The notes beneath the pieces are model-generated. The model was given only the letters and a program-made list of their open reading frames with translations. It searched no databases and was not told the origin of the DNA. DNA of 64,000 nt. Source: Ligula intestinalis (lineage: Eukaryota > Platyhelminthes > Cestoda > Diphyllobothriidea > Diphyllobothriidae). The position numbers and the translations under genes were made by a program. Shown here in pieces: positions 59,255-64,000 of the stretch (position 1 is the first letter of the stretch; every line of letters starts with the position of its first letter). Where the stretch lies: assembly GCA_036362985.1 (NCBI GenBank), contig JAYGXS010000002.1, positions 11,774,135 through 11,838,134 of the forward strand. The letters run 5' to 3'.

Positions 59255-59300
59255 TTTTCCTGACATTTTGGATTCCGTCAGGAATACTTAGTCATAGGTA
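59255..59300 (-). ncRNA. hammerhead-like motif, PLE family B downstream copy
   Basis: Minus strand: CCTATGACTAAGTATTCC, loop TGAC, GGAATCC, then AAAATGTC and AGG. The hairpin is conserved, but the core reads CTAAGTA and AAAATGTC, so it is a degenerate or non-canonical relative of the family A motif. Confidence 0.45.
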
Positions 59301-59361
59301 ATCGTAAACAGGTCTGAGACATGCGCAGGTAAGGGGTGATACATGCACAGATTGCACGGTG

Positions 59362-59367
59362 TTTATA
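59362..59367 (-). promoter_or_regulatory. TATA-like box in PLE terminal repeat
   Basis: TATAAA on the minus strand, 76 nt upstream of the hammerhead-like motif, at the same position as in the 27.75 kb repeat. Confidence 0.4.
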
Positions 59368-59502
59368 GTTCACAGCGGTCACCCGCATTCCTACTATAAT
59401 TGTCCGTTCCTGTTGCCACACTAGAGGTCTTAATTGGTCCGGTGATTGCTCCTTAATTGCAACAGCGTTTTTGTCCGCGTCGCATGCAGGTTTGATAATT
59501 GC

Positions 59503-59910
59503 TCAACAATTACGCCCGCTTTCGTCAGAGTTGCGCCCAGTCCTTCCCACGTGACTGATTTTCTTGCTCAGGAAATTTCTCAGTACACCGTATGGGAACG
59601 CCAAATCGTTGCGCTTGTTGATGGACTGGGGGCCTGAGAACCGTGACTCGAGCAGCTCGCGGCTCACGCGGATGTCCCCTCTTGCGAGGATTTCGGCCTC
59701 GTCAAACTTTAAAATATGGCCGGGTCCCGTTGAGTGAGCTGCAACCTGGGATTTGACGTCTTTCTTCCTCACCGCCGCTGCATGCTCGGCCATTCGCGTC
59801 TGGAGTAATCTCCCGGTTTCTCCGACGTAGTTGCTTTGTCCACAACTACAATAGATCCGGTAAACGACTCCAGCCGTTTCCTGCCGTGGCACTGGGTCTT
59901 TCGGCTTCAT
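59503..59910 (-). pseudogene. PLE GIY-YIG endonuclease domain
   Basis: A 135-codon open segment: 'MKPKDPVPRQ', 'GVVYRIYCSCGQSNYVGETGR' with Cys21 and Cys23 in the insert typical of PLE nucleases, 'LLQTRMAEHAAAVR' (catalytic Arg39), 'VAAHSTGPGHILKFDEAEIL', 'SRELLESRF' (metal-binding Glu88) and 'SINKRND' (Asn98). All signature residues are present, unlike the copies at 8.2 and 27 kb. It is one frame away from the upstream RT, so a one- or two-base shift near 59950 separates them. In an active PLE this domain nicks the target DNA. Confidence 0.9.
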
Positions 59911-60716
59911 GACCCGGCGCCCGATGGTTGCTTCCGGCCTGTGTGCAACTCCAAATTCAAGTGGGTGAGTAGACGGCTGACCGCTTCCGATACATTATTC
60001 ACGTACGGAAGAGCTCGCCAAACGTTTGGACCAGCTGAACGTGGCTTCGTCTCTCGTTTGCGAATGCACTGGTTGGCAAAATTGTGCGGGTATCAATTCG
60101 CTCTCAGTACCCGTCGAACATATTGTTATTCTGCAATTTTGTCTTCCACTTCGCTGCAATGCGTCTCGACGTGCCGGAATAGCGCTCTTACGCAGCTGCA
60201 TTTGTGACCGATTGGATGTTTGCTGTTGTAGTTCAGGACTTGCATAGTGTTAGTTGCTTTCCTGAACACTTAAGTTTTAAGGCCACCATCGTTTTTGCGG
60301 CAAACGAGGACATCCAGGAAGGCCAGCTTGTTGTTTTCTTTTTCCTCCATCGTAAATTGAATGTCCGGAAAGACGGCGTTTAGACGTTCTTTGAATGTCA
60401 GCACCTGATCCCGCTCAATAATGATGAAGGTGTCGTCCACATACCGAGCCCAGAGTTTCTGTCTGTGGTGTCGGAAAGCTAGCGACTCCAGCCGTTGTAA
60501 AACCACCTCTGCTATGAGTCCGGAAATAGGCGAACCCATAGGCGTGCCCTTCACCTGCTCGTAGATAGTTCCGTTGAAGGAAAAGTATGTCTTCAGGCAG
60601 AACTTCAGGAGCTGGAGGATTTGAGCGTGCCCGAGGCGATTCTCCGTTTCATCGTATTTCTTTCGGAGGAGTAGTTGGATAGTCTCGACGGCCAGGTCCT
60701 GACATGCCGTTACCAC
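59911..60716 (-). pseudogene. PLE reverse transcriptase, partial, with a stop
   Basis: Residues 1-148 of the open part: 'CQDLAVETIQLLLRKKYDE', 'CLKTYFSFNGTIYEQVKG', 'TPMGSPISGLIAEVVLQRLE' (motif B), 'LWARYVDDTFIII' (active site, Asp94-Asp95, intact), 'FPDIQFTMEEKENNKLAFLD'. A TAA at 60270-60272 cuts the frame after 'GGLKT', and the same frame continues 'VFRKATNTMQVLNYNSKHP', with further stops around 60110 and 60080, into the linker 'WRALPYVNNVSEAV'. Motif A is missing at the 5' side. Confidence 0.85.
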
Positions 60717-60960
60717 CGTTCTGTTTGTCCCCCGTTTACAGCTTCTTTACTTTGGGAAGCCAATGGATCACTTTGTGCCCATTTCTGTAAGAATAAATAC
60801 CCACAGAGAATTTTAGATGACAAGGCAGTGATAACCTCTTTTGGTAGACCTCACCTGCGCACCAGCTGCACCATAGGCGTCCGCATCCTTTCTGTGTCTG
60901 CTCGCATGTACTGCTCAGACTTAGGAATAAGCGTAAATCTGCCAAAGTAATTATAATCAT

Positions 60961-62815
60961 TGTCTTTGTTCGAGCTGCGTGATACCACCAGGCAAGCCTT
61001 TTCTGTAACTCGATCCGTCAACGACTCTTCCGCGATTGTCAAAATCCCCGGACAGGTCTACGTGCCTGTGGCTCATTTGTACAGCCTTCGACTACACGAC
61101 CAATGAAACTATTATCCAGAATGGAATGTCAGTTTATGCAAACCTGAGGTTGGATATGGCCAGTTGACAAGGGTTATAACGCATGAATGACCATCTTAAT
61201 CCCCCTTGCTTTTTCACTCGTCTCTGATTGAATCATTACTGGTCGTAATGCAACTGTCTGTCGTGTTTGCAACAGACAACGGGACGAGCATCTTCTGAAG
61301 CTAGTTGGTGAATTACCCTGCATCAAACGGCTCCCCTTCCAACCTGGGAACCGTGCAATTTGTCTACATTGGTATGTACAGTACGGGATCTATCGGATGC
61401 AAACTGCAAACAGTTACAAAAGGCTCACAGTCACTCGCAAATCAGCATTAAGACATATACGAAAGTATAATTGTCAGGCAAAATCGTTGGCCTACCCTTT
61501 TTTGTATAATACAAAGAACCGTCCTTTCATAAAATATCTTTATAAATATTTATATTTTTGGCTTATAGTTATAGTCCCTCCATCTTCCAAAGTCCAATTA
61601 ATATTGTACGATTTTTTTTTACTTTAAAAGCCTTTTTTATCAATTTAGATTCTGTTTGAAAAAAAGAGAAGCGTGAGTTTTTTTGATATAAGTTCATGTT
61701 GATATGGCCGCTTGGATCCTATTTTTAGGCTCATCCAAACCGAAAATGAACGGTCCAGCCAGTTTATTTCATATCCCACACCGAAAAACCTTATCTGGCG
61801 ATTAAAGATGCCTGCGTGCTCATCCTCATCTTCTACTGCTCTCCAGTTATTTTTCCAACTTTACTTAAGAATGATCCGGTTATTTTTAAACGTATCCCCC
61901 GAATGGTCTCTTCAGCTGCCGGTGTTTCCTGATGTTGATTTTAGCTGACATTATAACACAGCGACACTTTAAAACGGTCAAGAAATTTTCTGATCGCATC
62001 CTTACTGCGGTTGCTCACCTTCTCCACTTTGAACTAATGGCTGCGCCGAAGCTTCAATCTTATATCTTGCCACACATCAGCATATCAGCACTCCCATTCC
62101 TAGCACGCTAGCTAACGTTTGAAGGTGGAGAAATTGAGAAGTTGAAAGCCGATCTGTCTCCATAACGGATGTGAATATCATCTAAGCCTTTAGACTCTGA
62201 CCTTTTACCTTACCTTATCCCTTGCTCTCCGTGAATGGAGCTATTTTTACTAAAAATTTTCGAAATCTAACTTCAAAATAAAGTACTTGTGTCTCTGTGC
62301 GTCTCGCTGTCCCTTGTTTATAAAATTAACGCGGTTCCATACATTTGATTCCACCTGAGTTTCACTATTTTAGGATCCGATTTTCCAGTTCCAGAGGGGA
62401 TTTATTTTAATATTTTTTGCTTATAGCACGGCGCACAAAGAAAAAGGTTTTTTGTCGTATCAAACAGAATATGGTACTTATTTGATATCTATCAACCTCC
62501 GATTTTCCCAAAATCCCGCCTGTTTTCCCTTAATATAACGAATCAACATACATAAAAAGGCTTTGTGATCAGAAAACCCACTCACAGATCAAAATAACAA
62601 AACCAAAAGCACGTTTAACTACCAACTGCCATTTCAATCACAAATTTTCAGGAGTCACATCACCTTCTGTATGTCTCTGTGTTTACCTTTTATTCCTCGT
62701 TCTCTTTGATATTTTAATCTGTGCTTATTATCTGTATCTATTGCATAACACATCGTAGACGCAACAATCTGCCGAAGTGACGCAAATGTTTGCATCACAG
62801 ATATTTGTGTAGATA
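60961..62815. other. AT-rich spacer, nothing recognised
   Basis: No supported gene or structured repeat. Confidence 0.45.
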
Positions 62816-62816
62816 G

Positions 62817-62899
62817 AGAAGAAGAAGAAGAAGAAGAAGAAGAAGAAGAAGAAAAAGAATAAAAAGAAGAAGAAGAAGAAGAAGAAGAAGAAGAAGAAG
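62817..62899 (+). repeat. (GAA)n microsatellite
   Basis: About 83 bp of GAA units with two small interruptions (GAAAAAGAATAAAAAG). It makes a polyserine frame on the minus strand that is not a gene. Confidence 0.9.
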
Positions 62900-62902
62900 G
62901 TT

Positions 62903-63250
62903 TTTTGAGCGTTGGAATCATAATTTTACTCATTTGAGCTTTCGGGCTCTTTCTGGAGTCCACCATCAGAGCTAAAAGGCGTCAAAGAAAGACAAGTAAC
63001 ATTCATAGCAGGCAGGAGCCAATCAACCGGATGAGCCTTGGATGAGAACTCAGTCAATCGATTTATCGATCGAGTGCCAGCATGCGTCGCCCTGTGAAAG
63101 CATATCCGGACTGGCGGTACTAGTGGTTGGTTGCCCCTCTCCCCTGCCTCCTATAACTGTTGCTTGTCTTTCTTTGACGCCTTTTACCTCTGATGGTGGA
63201 ATCCAGAAAGAGTCTGAAAGCTCAAACGAGTAAAATTATGATTCCGGTGC
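62903..63250. repeat. foldback repeat R2 (inverted arms)
   Basis: The left arm (62903-62999) is the inverted complement of the right arm (63152-63248) at roughly 90 percent identity by eye. Shared blocks include GTCTTTCTTTGACGCCTTTT, CTCTGATGGTGGA, TCCAGAAAGAG and GAGTAAAATTATGATTCC. The spacer is about 150 bp. A single R2-like copy lies at 12.25-13.03 kb. No TIR-type end or coding sequence is evident. Confidence 0.8.
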
Positions 63251-64000
63251 TTGAGACGCAACAATTTGCGTCATCGAATCTTCTCCCTTCCTACCCACGA
63301 TTACAACCTTTTACTTAAGCTTCTAAAAACCGACTGCAGTTTGAAATAAAGACTTCGTTACAGACTTACAGGCTATGAATTTCTTATGAGCGAAAGTTTG
63401 ATCCGGTTGAAACCATTTTGTCGCTGGCCTATTATCTCTGCAGAACGTTAAATAATAACGGGTTTCATGCTACGATTTGCTGTTTATTTTGGTAGCTCCT
63501 GAATATATGGAGCCAAAACATTTGCTTTCATGCTTATGACTTTCTCTTACTCTCTATCTCTTCTTTCCATTCCCATGGATCTCCGCCGGGCACTGTCCGC
63601 TACTTCAGCTCAGTCAGCAGGCAATTGTCCAGTTAAACGTTCTTTCCTTATAGATATTTATGGCCACTGGTGGAACTCGCCGTGAGGATTACTAGCCACT
63701 GTTGCATTCTGGGTACAGGAGTCAACATGACTCGTCTCCTTTCTTCCTTCCTAATCGCATATGTGCCTCTGTGTATGTGTGTGAACGAACGCTTATGCAA
63801 ATTTCGGCATTGGTAGCTGACTGTCCTGATACAGCCCTCTCACACGCGTGCAGAGACACAGTGACTGTTGCTAGATAATGTATGCAGAACCGTTCTTTGC
63901 TCCGTAACGTGCTCGTACACACACCCACACTCGTACAGAGGCACAGAGTTAGCGGGGGCGTTATTCCGGTGCACTTTGAACCCACCTGACACGTGTGTGT
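63251..64000. other. spacer to window end, nothing recognised
   Basis: No supported gene. The last about 250 bp are rich in CA/TG-type simple sequence. Confidence 0.4.

Larger units (their letters stand above)
59190..59400 (-). repeat. PLE terminal repeat (family B)
   Basis: Aligns with 27570-27765 (-): TATAAACAC, TGCAATCTGTGCATG, CACCCCTTACC, hammerhead-like motif, AATAAAGTCCTTGTTCCAGTG, CTGCTGCCTGGAACTCG. It follows the GIY-YIG fragment by about 100 bp, where a PLE downstream repeat should be. Confidence 0.75.
59190..60960 (-). mobile_element. Penelope-like element, RT + GIY-YIG + terminal repeat
   Basis: The best PLE in the window, read on the minus strand: RT (60716-60270 and its continuation), linker, GIY-YIG (59910-59503), and 3' terminal repeat (59400-59190). 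The upstream part (60960-60717) keeps only patches such as 'HWLPKVKK', resembling the 'GLPKVHK' motif of PLE RTs, and the RT motif A region is missing. PLEs have telomerase-like RTs and unusual long terminal repeats. This copy is inactivated by a deletion, a stop and a frameshift. Confidence 0.85.

Noticed and set aside
62655..62966. Frame with long serine runs on the minus strand
   Set aside because: Produced by the GAA microsatellite.
1..64000. CRISPR array, bacterial operons or phage genes
   Set aside because: No regularly spaced direct repeats and no ribosome-binding-site-led gene clusters; all recognisable coding is eukaryotic transposable-element sequence.

Overview
This window reads as non-genic, repeat-dense DNA from a large metazoan genome. 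The mix is typical of a parasitic flatworm: decayed CR1-type LINEs ending in short (ACTGA)-like repeats, many Penelope-like elements (PLEs) with GIY-YIG endonuclease domains, and tRNA-headed SINEs carrying hammerhead-like cores, a class known from schistosomes. A diphyllobothriidean tapeworm is my best guess, but that is inference. There are no bacterial features. I found no convincing host protein-coding exon and no intact functional gene of any kind.

Layout: 0-1.8 kb is a 5'-truncated CR1-like LINE. 2.8-3.0 kb is a tRNA/hammerhead SINE. 8-11 kb holds PLE fragments of two families. 12.2-13.0 and 15.7-16.3 kb hold two copies of a terminal-inverted-repeat MITE, with a third partial copy at 23.7 kb. 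16.4 kb has a tRNA-like SINE, 17.4-17.9 kb an unclassified dispersed repeat, and 18.6-19.1 kb a PLE end. 22.2-23.2 kb is a second CR1 lineage and 24.6-25.0 kb a mariner-like MITE. 26.3-27.8 kb is a PLE derivative with a head-to-head pair of hammerhead-like motifs, followed by another hammerhead SINE at 27.9 kb. 30.4-31.0 kb has inverted PLE ends and 32.0-32.5 kb the dispersed repeat again. 34.7-34.95 kb is a hammerhead SINE, abutting a Tigger/pogo-like deletion derivative at 35.0-35.5 kb. 36.4-37.3 kb holds two PLE fragments in inverted orientation. 38.2-39.7 kb is a minus-strand R1/jockey-like LINE. 41.4 kb has a tRNA-like SINE, 43.6-44.0 kb the dispersed repeat inverted, and 46.5-47.5 kb a long foldback element. 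48.4-49.8 kb is a deleted CR1 copy. 53.7-58.4 kb is the most complete CR1 element, with ORF1, endonuclease and RT recognisable but carrying stops. 59.2-61.0 kb is the best PLE, and 62.8-63.25 kb has a GAA microsatellite beside a foldback repeat.

The most interesting thread is self-cleaving-RNA-like motifs. Compact hammerhead-type cores (CTGANGA, hairpin, GAAA) recur at the 3' ends of several PLE lineages, always in the orientation of the adjacent endonuclease fragment when one is present. A structurally different version sits in three copies of a tRNA-headed SINE, where stem I, stem II and stem III can all be drawn. Two PLE-end motifs even sit head to head as a palindrome. Hammerheads in PLEs and in schistosome SINE-like satellites are established knowledge; what may be new is their density, diversity and arrangement here. 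The elements appear dead as protein coders, so the window is mainly a record of retrotransposition, nesting and decay.
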